A DNA stretch of 64,000 bases, taken from Janthinobacterium sp. (GTDB lineage Bacteria > Pseudomonadota > Gammaproteobacteria > Burkholderiales > Chitinibacteraceae). The position numbers and the translations under genes were made by a program. The stretch covers positions 1 to 64,000 of the forward strand of contig JANYCY010000095.1 of the NCBI GenBank assembly GCA_025360045.1. The letters run 5' to 3'. Under the pieces are notes generated by a model. It was given only the letters and a program-made list of their open reading frames with translations. It ran no database searches and was not told the origin of the DNA. Positions 8,571 to 16,763 of this stretch are shown here, piece by piece (the stretch's first letter is position 1; the number at the start of each line of letters is the position of its first letter).

Positions 8571-9686
8571 TCATGCCGCATCCTTGCTACAAAAAACCCG
8601 CAACTGATCGTGTGGCAAGGAAACAGGAATGCGCTGCGTTAAGGAGGGCTGATAGAGGGCGAGCTGATCACGACTCAAATCGACCATTAAATCGACATTC
8701 CACACCGGCACATGCAGGCTAATGCGGTAAAAGCTGCCTAATAGCTCCATTTTGCTGACATCTGCCAGCGCGGTATTCGGCTCCCTCAAGAGAGCCACAT
8801 CCCAAGTTGCGTGCAGGCGGACCGCTTCTGGGCGGATAAAGAGTTCCACCTCCTGTCCCAGCGGCAAAGGTGGCAGATGCAGGGCGTAAAGCTCGACATC
8901 GGCGACGCTCAGGCATTGATTGCCGGTCACGCGGGCCTTAATCCAATTCGATTTGCCAACAAATTCGGCCACAAAACGGCTTTGCGGATGGCTGTAGATT
9001 TCTTCAGGCGTGCCGACTTGCTCGATCACGCCGTGGTTCATCACCACAATCCGATCGGCCATCGTCAGCGCCTCATCCTGATCGTGCGTCACTAAAATCG
9101 TGGTAATGCCTAGGCGTTGCTGTAAGTTGCGAATTTCGCGGCGCAAGTGTTCGCGCACGCGGGCATCCAGCGCAGACAGCGGCTCGTCTAATAATAAAAG
9201 CCCAGGGGACGTGGCCAAGGCGCGAGCCAAAGCCACCCGCTGCTGCTGGCCGCCGGATAACTGAGCGGGGTATTTGTCTTCGATACCGGCAAGGCCGATC
9301 AGCTCAAGCAAGCTGGTAACGCGCGCGGCCTTATCGCTACTGCGCCCTTTCAAGCCGTAAGCAATATTATCTGCCACATTTAAATTAGGGAATAAAGCGT
9401 AAGACTGAAACACAATGCCGTAATCACGCTTGGCGGCAGGCAGACGGGTGATGTCTTTGCCCTCAACCGTGATTGCGCCCGCATCGGCAAACTCCAGCCC
9501 CGCAATCATGCGCAGCAAGGTGGTTTTACCGCAGCCAGATGGCCCAAGCAGGCAAAGCAGCTCGCCTTTTTTAACATTCAGCGAGATTTGCTTTAAAGCC
9601 ACAAAAGCACCAAAGCGCTTCGCTAGGCCTTCTATTGATAAATAATCTGCGCTGGCGACGAGGGGCAATTCAATATTTCTATTCAT
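8571..9686 (-). CDS. Putative AEP ABC transporter, ATP-binding protein (PhnT2 type)
   Basis: A 371-residue ABC ATPase with Walker A GPSGCGKTT at 48-56, Q-loop VFQSYALFP near 92-100, signature LSGGQQQR at 143-150, Walker B LLLLDEP at 163-169 and the H-loop in LVTHDQDEA. The C-terminal 130 residues form the TOBE/OB regulatory region typical of the CUT1/Fe/spermidine importer group. It energises uptake through the fused permease encoded next. It follows the binding-protein gene by about 96 bases that include a hairpin terminator. The ribosome site is weak. Confidence 0.92.
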   Translation of the reverse strand: MNRNIELPLVASADYLSIEGLAKRFGAFVALKQISLNVKKGELLCLLGPSGCGKTTLLRMIAGLEFADAGAITVEGKDITRLPAAKRDYGIVFQSYALFPNLNVADNIAYGLKGRSSDKAARVTSLLELIGLAGIEDKYPAQLSGGQQQRVALARALATSPGLLLLDEPLSALDARVREHLRREIRNLQQRLGITTILVTHDQDEALTMADRIVVMNHGVIEQVGTPEEIYSHPQSRFVAEFVGKSNWIKARVTGNQCLSVADVELYALHLPPLPLGQEVELFIRPEAVRLHATWDVALLREPNTALADVSKMELLGSFYRISLHVPVWNVDLMVDLSRDQLALYQPSLTQRIPVSLPHDQLRVFCSKDAA

Positions 9687-9736
9687 TAATCAGGCCTGAA
9701 GCGGTAAACGTTTTGAAACATTAATCTTGAAACGTC

Positions 9737-9768
9737 AAAAACCGGCCTACCTTAAAAGGTAAGCCGGT
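9737..9768 (-). terminator. Intercistronic rho-independent terminator after the AEP binding-protein gene
   Basis: Read on the minus strand, ACCGGCTTACCTT and AAGGTAGGCCGGT form a 13-bp stem (one G-U) with a 2-base loop, followed by a run of T. It lies immediately after the binding-protein gene and before the ATPase gene, the usual place for partial termination that yields excess binding protein. Confidence 0.8.
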
Positions 9769-9782
9769 CTATGCAGCGTTGT

Positions 9783-10793
9783 TTATTTCTTTGCCTCAGA
9801 CTTAGCGTCGTAACGACGTGTCCATTCGGCCAGAATTTTGTCGCGGTTTTGAGCGGACCAACGCAGGTCTTGCTTGATCAGCAATTGCTCGTAGTTAGCA
9901 GGGATATGCGCATTAGGTTTGGCCACGCCAGGGTAGGCCACCACGGCGAAGTTCTTTTCGTACAGCTCATTTGCGCTTTTTGATGCAGACCAATCCGCCA
10001 GCTTTTTAGCCGCATCTAGGTTCTTAGTGCCCTTCATGATGGCCGTGGCTTCTACATCCCAGCCTAAGCCTTCCTTAGGGAATACCAGATCAATCGGCGC
10101 GCCGCCTTCTTTTAGCTTGGCTGCACGGTATTCAAAGGAAATACCAATCGGAAACTCGCCTGCAGCGGCTTGTTTGCAAGGCTTGGAGCCGGAGTGCGTG
10201 TACTGCGCCATGTTTTCGTGCAGCTTATCCATAAAGGCCCAGCCGTCTTTTTCGCCGCCAAACACTTTCAGCCAAGCAGTGACATCAAAATAACCTGTGC
10301 CGCTGGATGCCGGATTAGGCATCACAATTTTGCCCTTGTATTCAGGCTTGGTCAGATCGCGCCAGCTTTCTGGTTTTTTTAGGCCCAGCTTGGCCGCTTC
10401 TACCGTATTAAAACAAACCGTCGCCCCCCAAACATCCATCCCTACCCATGCAGGCGGGTTAGCATCATCGACGTATTGCTTGGAAAGCTTATCTGCACCC
10501 TTGGCCGCGTAAGGCTGCAACATGCCTTCTTTTTCCATCACCAGCAGGCTAGAAGCTGCCACGCCCAACACCACATCGGCTTGCGGGGCATTTTTTTCTG
10601 CCAACAATTTAGCCGTGATAATGCCGGTTGAATCCCGCACCCATTTCAGCTTAATGCCAGGGTTTTGTTCTTCAAATTGCGCTTGATAAGGCTTGAGCTG
10701 ATCCGCTTCAAGCGCGGTATACACAGTCAGAGAAGTCTCAGCAAAAGCGTGTCCGGCAAGTAGCGCGGAGAGCAATACAGCAATACGTGTCAT
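9783..10793 (-). CDS. Putative AEP ABC transporter, periplasmic substrate-binding protein (PhnS2 type)
   Basis: The 336-residue protein has an 18-residue signal peptide ending HAFA, then SLTVYTALEADQLKPYQ, the start seen in iron/phosphonate-type class-II binding proteins. Later motifs SSGTGYFD and KGTKNLDAAKKLADW are typical of the family. It would bind AEP in the periplasm and deliver it to the double permease. AAGGA lies 8 bases before the ATG at 10793. It is the promoter-proximal gene of the locus; regulation cannot be read except for the terminator that follows it. The AEP assignment rests on the neighbouring phnW and phnX. Confidence 0.88.
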   Translation of the reverse strand: MTRIAVLLSALLAGHAFAETSLTVYTALEADQLKPYQAQFEEQNPGIKLKWVRDSTGIITAKLLAEKNAPQADVVLGVAASSLLVMEKEGMLQPYAAKGADKLSKQYVDDANPPAWVGMDVWGATVCFNTVEAAKLGLKKPESWRDLTKPEYKGKIVMPNPASSGTGYFDVTAWLKVFGGEKDGWAFMDKLHENMAQYTHSGSKPCKQAAAGEFPIGISFEYRAAKLKEGGAPIDLVFPKEGLGWDVEATAIMKGTKNLDAAKKLADWSASKSANELYEKNFAVVAYPGVAKPNAHIPANYEQLLIKQDLRWSAQNRDKILAEWTRRYDAKSEAKK

Positions 10794-10925
10794 TCTTCTA
10801 TCCTTTCACGATCGGTAAATTAGCAAGGGAGCGTGGAGGATTGTAGGAAAGCTACATTACATAGGCGTGACGTCTAGACGAATATTGTGTGACGATTTTT
10901 TCTGGGGGGAGGAGGAAGTGCTAGG

Positions 10926-11045
10926 AGAGCTACACCTTAAACCACAGAGAACCCAGAGAGCGCAGAGTTTCACAGAGGAAAGCCAAAGATTGCTTGTGGC
11001 ACTCTGTGTCCTCTTTTTACTCTGTGGTTCAAGGTGTAGCTCACT
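10926..11045. repeat. CCACAGAG palindromic element, copy D
   Basis: A full copy with extended ends: GAGCTACACCTT and its complement AAGGTGTAGCTC flank the CCACAGAG core. It lies upstream of the AEP binding-protein gene and downstream of the GNAT gene, filling about 120 of the 308 bases between them. Overlapping ORFs on both strands here come from the palindrome. Nothing else is recognised in the gap. Confidence 0.85.
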
Positions 11046-11101
11046 GACAAACTGAAGCATCTTTTAAAATCAAATCGCATAAACCCGCACTACAAAAACA
11101 C

Positions 11102-11827
11102 TTACAAGAACGGCGTTGCCAGCAAAGGCCTAGTTAAATCAGACAAAGCCAGCCGCTGCCGCCCTGCTTCATCAAAATTCTCGGGCAACAGCCATTGAGT
11201 AAATGCCTGCTCAAGCGCTGGCCATTCCTTATCCAGCACCGAAAACCACGCCGTATCACGATTACGACCTCTGTTCACGGTGGCCTGGCGAAACACGCCT
11301 TCAAAGCTAAAGCCCAAACGCTGTGCGGCCTTGCGCGAAGGCAGATTCAGCGCATTACACTTCCATTCATAACGCCGATAGCCCAGCTCAAACGCATTTT
11401 TCATCATCAACACCATCGCCGCCGTAGCGAGGCGAGTGCCTTGCAATGCAGGAGAGAAATGCAGCCAACCCACTTCAATGGCAGCCGCCGCCGGATCAAT
11501 CCGCAAATAAGATGCCAACCCCAAGGCCTTGCCACTGGCCTCGTCCACAATGGCGTAAAACTGCGGATCAACCCCGCTACTTACCCTGTCCAGCCAAGCA
11601 TTAAAAGCCTGCACATCTGCAAAAGGCCCAGAGGTTAAATAAGTCCATATCCGGCCATCATCCGCCGAAAAAGCCTGCCATAAATCATCGCCATGCCTCT
11701 CCAAAGACAAAGGCTCCACGCGGCAGCCCCAGCCATTAAGTAGCTTGGCAGGAGGAAAAACAGGTGCAAGCCAATCTTGCAGCGGCAAACCAACAGGCTG
11801 GCCGAATTGGTTTAGTTCGTAGTCCAT
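11102..11827 (-). CDS. GNAT family N-acetyltransferase (RimL-like)
   Basis: The 241-residue protein has the RimJ/RimL-type GNAT arrangement: an N-terminal strand pair, the IEVGWLHFSPALQGTRLATAAM segment that carries the acetyl-CoA pyrophosphate loop (QGTRLA in place of QGxGxG/A), then NLPSRKAAQRLGFSFEGVFRQ. Such enzymes acetylate amino groups of proteins or small molecules; the substrate is unknown. GAGGAG lies 5 bases before the ATG at 11827. It stands alone between repeat elements, on the same strand as the phn genes but about 300 bases upstream, so probably a separate unit. Confidence 0.85.
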   Translation of the reverse strand: MDYELNQFGQPVGLPLQDWLAPVFPPAKLLNGWGCRVEPLSLERHGDDLWQAFSADDGRIWTYLTSGPFADVQAFNAWLDRVSSGVDPQFYAIVDEASGKALGLASYLRIDPAAAAIEVGWLHFSPALQGTRLATAAMVLMMKNAFELGYRRYEWKCNALNLPSRKAAQRLGFSFEGVFRQATVNRGRNRDTAWFSVLDKEWPALEQAFTQWLLPENFDEAGRQRLALSDLTRPLLATPFL

Positions 11828-11869
11828 AAAAGCTCCTCAAATTAAATAACTGATGTTGCGTAACTAAAA

Positions 11870-12234
11870 CCCAAGTCTTGAAATACTTCGGCCCCAGAGA
11901 ACACGGAGTTTCGCGGAGAAAACCATTTCGTAGTGAGGCAATTATTAGGTTTTAAGTCGTTTCAACCTCAGAAAAATGGATCTATATCGCGACTCCCTGC
12001 ACGGGGCTTAAATCTCCCCTTGAAACACGCCGGAGCGAGGAACAAGCGGGGCGGGGGATCGCTTGGGAGCGAGGAACGAGCCAATCCCGCCCGCCGCCGA
12101 CCCGATTGTCCGCAGCGCAGGGGCCTTCGTGTTTCGTGGGGCGGCCTTCTTTGGCTTCGTTTCTTGGCCGCACAAGAAAGGAAGGTCCAGCGGGACGCCC
12201 GCACCTAAACCAACGTGCCGAAGGCACTAAAAAG
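11870..12234. repeat. Composite intergenic element, copy 2
   Basis: This occupies most of the 458-base gap between the GNAT and rhodanese genes. It carries, in the same order as copy 1 at 4990-5352, a degenerate CCACAGAG half, GATCTATATCGCGACTCCCT (11979-11998), GGGGCCTTCGTG and a hairpin TTTCTTG...CAAGAAA (12158-12178). The two copies diverge in the GC-rich middle. ORFs predicted on both strands within it are spurious. Confidence 0.75.
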
Positions 12235-12285
12235 GTCTTTTGATTTTGGTCTTTTTGGTTTCCCTCTGCACACATTAAGCCCCCC

Positions 12286-12732
12286 TCAACAATCACACTC
12301 AATACTCCCGCCCACCAACACCCCCGCCTCTTTTCCAACCGCAATCGGATGCCCATCCCGCTGCCAAAAATCCAAACCACCCACCAGCTCTTTTACGGTA
12401 AAACCAAGCTTGGCAAGCTTATAGCTGCCCCATGTCGAGCCATTGCAGCCTATGCCATCGCAATAACACGCATAAACCTTGCTGCGATCAAGCTGCACCG
12501 TGCTTGCTTCGTCCATTAAGCGATGCGGAAACGAGATGGCACCTGGGATATGGCCACGCTCATAGGCATCGCTGCTACGGGTGTCGAGCGCGATAATTTC
12601 TGGGTGCTGTGCATAAAGATCGCTGGCTAAATCGGCCGCATCGGTATGAAAACGTAGTTTGTCTGCCAAATACGCTGCGGACTCAGCTGGGCTGGCTAAG
12701 CCGCTACTTTTAACTGCAGATTGATCGCTCAT
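12286..12732 (-). CDS. Rhodanese-like domain protein
   Basis: A 148-residue single-domain rhodanese-fold protein. The N-terminal CH2A-like motif IIALDTRSSDAYERGHIPGAISFPH is clear. The active-site region reads YACYCDGIGCNGS, so a cysteine is present but the loop is not the usual CxxGxR; related single-domain proteins with this loop are annotated as rhodanese-like. It may carry sulfane sulfur or be catalytically altered. The C-terminus ends in ECDC. It is divergent from the MocR-type regulator gene, with 77 bases between the starts, suggesting shared control, which is inference. Confidence 0.82.
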   Translation of the reverse strand: MSDQSAVKSSGLASPAESAAYLADKLRFHTDAADLASDLYAQHPEIIALDTRSSDAYERGHIPGAISFPHRLMDEASTVQLDRSKVYACYCDGIGCNGSTWGSYKLAKLGFTVKELVGGLDFWQRDGHPIAVGKEAGVLVGGSIECDC

Positions 12733-12809
12733 TACACTCTCCGAATTAATTGTTCACAGCGCTAATTTAAAGGTAAATTGGCCTGCTGCTACCTACCAAT
12801 TTTACAAAA

Positions 12810-14255
12810 ATGAGCAAACCACTTTCAGCCCCCGTCTGGCCGACCCTTTTTGCTGCAAGCGCCACTATCGGCATGGGGATTCAAGCACAGCTGATCCACA
12901 CCCTGCGTAAAGCCTTGCTGGCTGGGCGATTGCCTCAGGGTAGCCGCTTGCCTGCCAGCCGGATGCTTGCCAAAGATTTAGCGATTTCTCGCAGCAGCGT
13001 AGAGAGCGCTTATGCGCAGTTAGAGGCCGAAGGCTATCTAGAACGGCGAGCGGGATCAGGGAGTTTTGTGGCTTTTACGCCGCAGCTACGCTTGGCAAAA
13101 AAAGCAGCCAGCGCCATGGCGCAACTCTCACTGAGGGGACAAGGGATTGTGGATGCTGGCGGCTGCCGAGATAGCACGCTGGCTAGCCTCGCTTTTAACG
13201 CAGGCCAGCCCGACGCTCGTGCTTTTCCGCATGCTTTGTGGCAAAAGCTGATGCAACAGCGTTGGAGTAAAAGTGGTGCAGCGCTCGCCAACTACGGCCC
13301 GGCACAGGGCTTGCCGGAGTTGCAATCGGCCATTGCGGGCTATTTGGCGCAAGCTCGTGGAGTGGATTGCCAGCCAGAGCAGATTCTGATTTTGAATAGC
13401 TCTCAGCAGGCTTTGCAAATGATTGCCCAGCTACTTATTGATCCGACAGACACCGTTTGGCTAGAAGACCCCGGCTATCTAGGCGCAAGAAACGCCATGC
13501 TGGCAGCAGGCGCCAAAATTGTGCCGGTGCCGGTCGATCAGGAAGGCTTTAACACCGACATCAGCCAAACACTGGCCGCGCCTCGGCTGATTTACACCAC
13601 GCCATCACACCAGTATCCGCTCGGCATTGCCATGAGCTTGCCTCGGCGAATGGCAATGATTGCGCAAGCCGCAGCGCACAAGGCATGGATTATTGAAGAT
13701 GATTACGATAGCGAATTTTATTATGACCAACGCCCGCTACCTGCGCTACAGGGCTTAGATCAGCAGGGGCGAGTGATTTACGTCGGCACCTTCAGCAAGG
13801 TCTTGTTTCCCTCCCTGCGCCTCGCCTATATCGTTTTGCCGCCCGCCTTAGTCCCTGCATTTACCACGGCAAGAATCGCTTTTGATGGGCATAGCGCGCA
13901 GTTTCTACAGGCCGTTACAGCTGACTTTATAGCGCAGGGCCACTTTGCCACGCATTTACGCCATATGCGCCTACTTTACCGCAGCCGCCGAGATTTACTA
14001 CTGGAATGCCTACAGCCCATATCCGATGTAACCCAGCCCATCAACACGGCAGCGGGCTTGCAATTTGCATTGCAACTCCCCAAGGGCTTAGAAAAACCAT
14101 GGACCATTCAGGGTACTGCAGCGGGGCTGGCGCTTAGGCCGCTTTCGGCTTTTTATCAAACAGAGGCAAGCATAGAAGGCTGGCTCATTGGCTATGCCTC
14201 ATTAAACAATGAGCAGATTCGGGCAGCCAGCGCGGCGTTAATGAGCAGTTATTAA
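12810..14255 (+). CDS. MocR/PdxR-type GntR-aminotransferase fusion regulator
   Basis: The 481-residue protein joins an N-terminal GntR winged helix (about 20-85, with SRLPASRMLAKDLAISRSSVESAY) to a fold-type I aminotransferase domain. The latter has WLEDPGYLGARNAM, the IIEDDYDSEFYY aspartate motif and the PLP lysine in GTFSKVLFPSLRLAY (about 330). Members of this class sense PLP or amino acids and control PLP, GABA or taurine genes; the divergent rhodanese gene is a possible target. No strong ribosome site precedes the ATG. Its exact ligand is unknown. Confidence 0.9.
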   Translation: MSKPLSAPVWPTLFAASATIGMGIQAQLIHTLRKALLAGRLPQGSRLPASRMLAKDLAISRSSVESAYAQLEAEGYLERRAGSGSFVAFTPQLRLAKKAASAMAQLSLRGQGIVDAGGCRDSTLASLAFNAGQPDARAFPHALWQKLMQQRWSKSGAALANYGPAQGLPELQSAIAGYLAQARGVDCQPEQILILNSSQQALQMIAQLLIDPTDTVWLEDPGYLGARNAMLAAGAKIVPVPVDQEGFNTDISQTLAAPRLIYTTPSHQYPLGIAMSLPRRMAMIAQAAAHKAWIIEDDYDSEFYYDQRPLPALQGLDQQGRVIYVGTFSKVLFPSLRLAYIVLPPALVPAFTTARIAFDGHSAQFLQAVTADFIAQGHFATHLRHMRLLYRSRRDLLLECLQPISDVTQPINTAAGLQFALQLPKGLEKPWTIQGTAAGLALRPLSAFYQTEASIEGWLIGYASLNNEQIRAASAALMSSY

Positions 14256-14305
14256 GCCTCGCCCTGACTATTAAACTGCTTCAGCTAAAAACCTAGGGTG
14301 CAAAA

Positions 14306-14415
14306 TCTCGAACCACAGAGAACACAGAGTTTCACAGAGAAAAACCAAGGCGAACTTGATTTTCTCTGTGGCCCTCTGTGCCCTCCTTTTACTCTGTGGT
14401 TCAAGGTTTAGCTCC
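14306..14415. repeat. CCACAGAG palindromic element, copy E
   Basis: Left arm ATCTCGAACCACAGAG, right arm CTCTGTGGTTCAAGGTTT, with CACAGAG units in both arms. It lies between the convergent ends of the MocR-type and EAL-protein genes, where it may act as a bidirectional hairpin. Confidence 0.85.
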
Positions 14416-14515
14416 CTATCAAGGCGAGCAAAATATCTTGCTAATCAGGAGCTATTTGAAGCCTTGAATAAATGCGGCTTTTTTTACAAGGGCCTAAATC
14501 CCTTCTCACAAACTC

Positions 14516-16699
14516 TCATGAAAAATGCCGTATAGAATGGCTTCCTTCGGCCATGTTCGAGGGCGTAATGGGTAAATGCAGGTGGGAATCTGCTTTGCAC
14601 CAAAGCGCAAAAGCCTGTGCGGGCATGGGTGCGGCAATTAAATAACCCTGAGCTTCATCGCAGCCCATCACGGCCAAAGCCTGCCATACCGCCTCGGTTT
14701 CTACCCCTTCAGCCACCACTGACAAGCCTAAAATATGCCCAAGCTCGATAATGGATCGCACAATCGATACATTTTCAAAACGCTCATTCATCGACATCAC
14801 AAAACTTTGATCAATTTTTAATTCATGCACCGGCATTTTAGCTAAATAGGCAAAAGAAGAATAACCCGTACCAAAATCATCAATGGATAATTTCACGCCC
14901 ACGGCACGCAAATATTCTAAATTGCGCATTAATTCCTTCGCATTTCTCATTACCCCTGTTTCGGTTATTTCAAGACATAAATTTTGCGGCGGTACATTGC
15001 ACAACACTAATTCTTTTTCTAAAAAAGAAACAAAACTCGTGTCTTCTACATCGCTTACCCCCACATTCACCGAAATACACAGCACCAATCCATCTTCAAT
15101 CCAAGCGGCAGCTTGCATTAATACATCGTGAACGACCCATTCGGTAATGGCCCTTAATTTGCCGGTTTGCTCAGCAAAAGGAATAAATACACTGGGAGCA
15201 ATAAACCCCCGATCTGGATGCTGCCAACGCACAAGGGCTTCCGCCTCGCAAACCATTCCGTCAAGCATTTTTACTTTTGGCTGGTAATACACCAGCAAAT
15301 GACCCTCTGCTAATGCGGTACGCAAATCGCCCATTAAGGTGAGCTGATTACGAGAATAAGCCTCTTGTTCTGGATCATAAAAAGCAAAACTTCGCCGAGC
15401 TAATTTGGCATCACAATGGGCCACTTCAGCATTTCTCAATAAAATATCCGCACTTAAACCATGCTCAGGAAATAAAGCCACACCCGATGTAGCACTAATA
15501 TCTAATCGCTCTTTGCCAATAAATACCGGCTCCGCCATGCTCGCGTCAACCCGCTCTAATACTTTAAGCACATCATCACCTAATACTCGCTCTAGCAATA
15601 AAGCAAAAGTATTCCCCCCCAAACGAGCCACTTTTGTAACCGGGCACTGAAAATCATTTAAACGCCCAGCAATGCAACGCAAAACCTCATCACCATCTTG
15701 ATAACCTAAATACTCATTAATAAAATGAAAGTCATTAATATTGAGAATTAACAAAGCAAATGCGCCTCTTTCAAGGAGTAAGTGCTCAGACATATAGTGT
15801 AAAAAACCCACTCGATTAGCCAGTCCAGATAATGAATCTACATAAGCTAATTCACGTAAAGACTGATCTCTAGCGGTCACTAGCTCACCCAGCGCATTAA
15901 ACGCTCTTGCTATACTTCCCAACTCATCTTTACGCCCGGCCTGAATTCTCACTCCAAAATCACCCGTGGCCATTCTGCGTACAGCCCTAGAAAGCGTCGC
16001 CAATGGTGCAGAAAAATGATGGGCCACAATATAACAAACCACACATGCGGCAATAAAAAGAATTAATCCCATCCCTAATGCTTGCCATCTCGCTTTAGTC
16101 AGCGATTCATAAAGAAGGGCGCTATTAATATCTGCACCAATTAAATAATAAGAACCATCGGCAAGCGGTATAGGCAATAAATAAGAACGAGATTCCCCCC
16201 AGGCATCATTCACAATCACGGTACGGGGATGCCCATCTTTTAAAGACAGTAATGCGGGACTAGCGGGATCATCATTCAGCGCTTGATAACGCCCATAATT
16301 GGCTTTAGCAAGCACTGCAGGCGTAGCGCTATCAATCAAATAGGAAACCTTGTTATTCACCAATTTAAATGCATAGAGATCACGCAAGCCCGCGATCTGG
16401 CAATACCGCTCTAAGATATCCAGATGCTGCAGATACTCTTCGGGTGAAATCTCTTCCCCCGCCAATACACGAGCCAAAGAGTTGTTAGGCAAGATCATGG
16501 GAAAGGTTTGCACCGCAGCAGATAGGCGACTATCTGCATCGCGGCGCACCTCGTCGCACATGACCGACTGAAGCAGTAATGTAAAAATAATCATTAGCAA
16601 TAGATTGAGCACCAACAGCACCAGTAAAATTTTTACTCGCGCACTATTTAGCTGACGAAATCGATGCTTTATAAATGGAGTAGCCATCTGGAACGACAT
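14516..16699 (-). CDS. Membrane HAMP-GGDEF(degenerate)-EAL protein, likely c-di-GMP phosphodiesterase
   Basis: The 727-residue protein has a transmembrane helix near 25-45, a periplasmic sensor region, a second helix near 205-225, HAMP (about 228-280), GGDEF and EAL domains. The GGDEF signature is RLGGNTFALLL: the catalytic acidic residues are replaced, so cyclase activity is unlikely. The EAL domain is intact: EALVRW, LEITETG, IDDFGTGYSS and AEGVET are all present. The protein probably hydrolyses c-di-GMP in response to a periplasmic or membrane cue. The ATG at 16699 is preferred over a TTG at 16705, because AAGGAAG lies 7 bases upstream of the ATG and too close to the TTG. Confidence 0.92.
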   Translation of the reverse strand: MSFQMATPFIKHRFRQLNSARVKILLVLLVLNLLLMIIFTLLLQSVMCDEVRRDADSRLSAAVQTFPMILPNNSLARVLAGEEISPEEYLQHLDILERYCQIAGLRDLYAFKLVNNKVSYLIDSATPAVLAKANYGRYQALNDDPASPALLSLKDGHPRTVIVNDAWGESRSYLLPIPLADGSYYLIGADINSALLYESLTKARWQALGMGLILFIAACVVCYIVAHHFSAPLATLSRAVRRMATGDFGVRIQAGRKDELGSIARAFNALGELVTARDQSLRELAYVDSLSGLANRVGFLHYMSEHLLLERGAFALLILNINDFHFINEYLGYQDGDEVLRCIAGRLNDFQCPVTKVARLGGNTFALLLERVLGDDVLKVLERVDASMAEPVFIGKERLDISATSGVALFPEHGLSADILLRNAEVAHCDAKLARRSFAFYDPEQEAYSRNQLTLMGDLRTALAEGHLLVYYQPKVKMLDGMVCEAEALVRWQHPDRGFIAPSVFIPFAEQTGKLRAITEWVVHDVLMQAAAWIEDGLVLCISVNVGVSDVEDTSFVSFLEKELVLCNVPPQNLCLEITETGVMRNAKELMRNLEYLRAVGVKLSIDDFGTGYSSFAYLAKMPVHELKIDQSFVMSMNERFENVSIVRSIIELGHILGLSVVAEGVETEAVWQALAVMGCDEAQGYLIAAPMPAQAFALWCKADSHLHLPITPSNMAEGSHSIRHFS

Positions 16700-16763
16700 G
16701 TTCAATCTTCCTTGTCATCCCAAATTGATAGCAGTCAGGTGCTAGCAAGGCAACGTCATTTTT

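Noticed and set aside
10857-11060. Overlapping ORFs on both strands
   Set aside because: Both arise from the CCACAGAG palindrome; their translations are near mirror forms of the repeat.
11933-12380. Three ORFs in the GNAT-rhodanese gap
   Set aside because: They overlap copy 2 of the composite element and the end of the rhodanese gene and show no domain.
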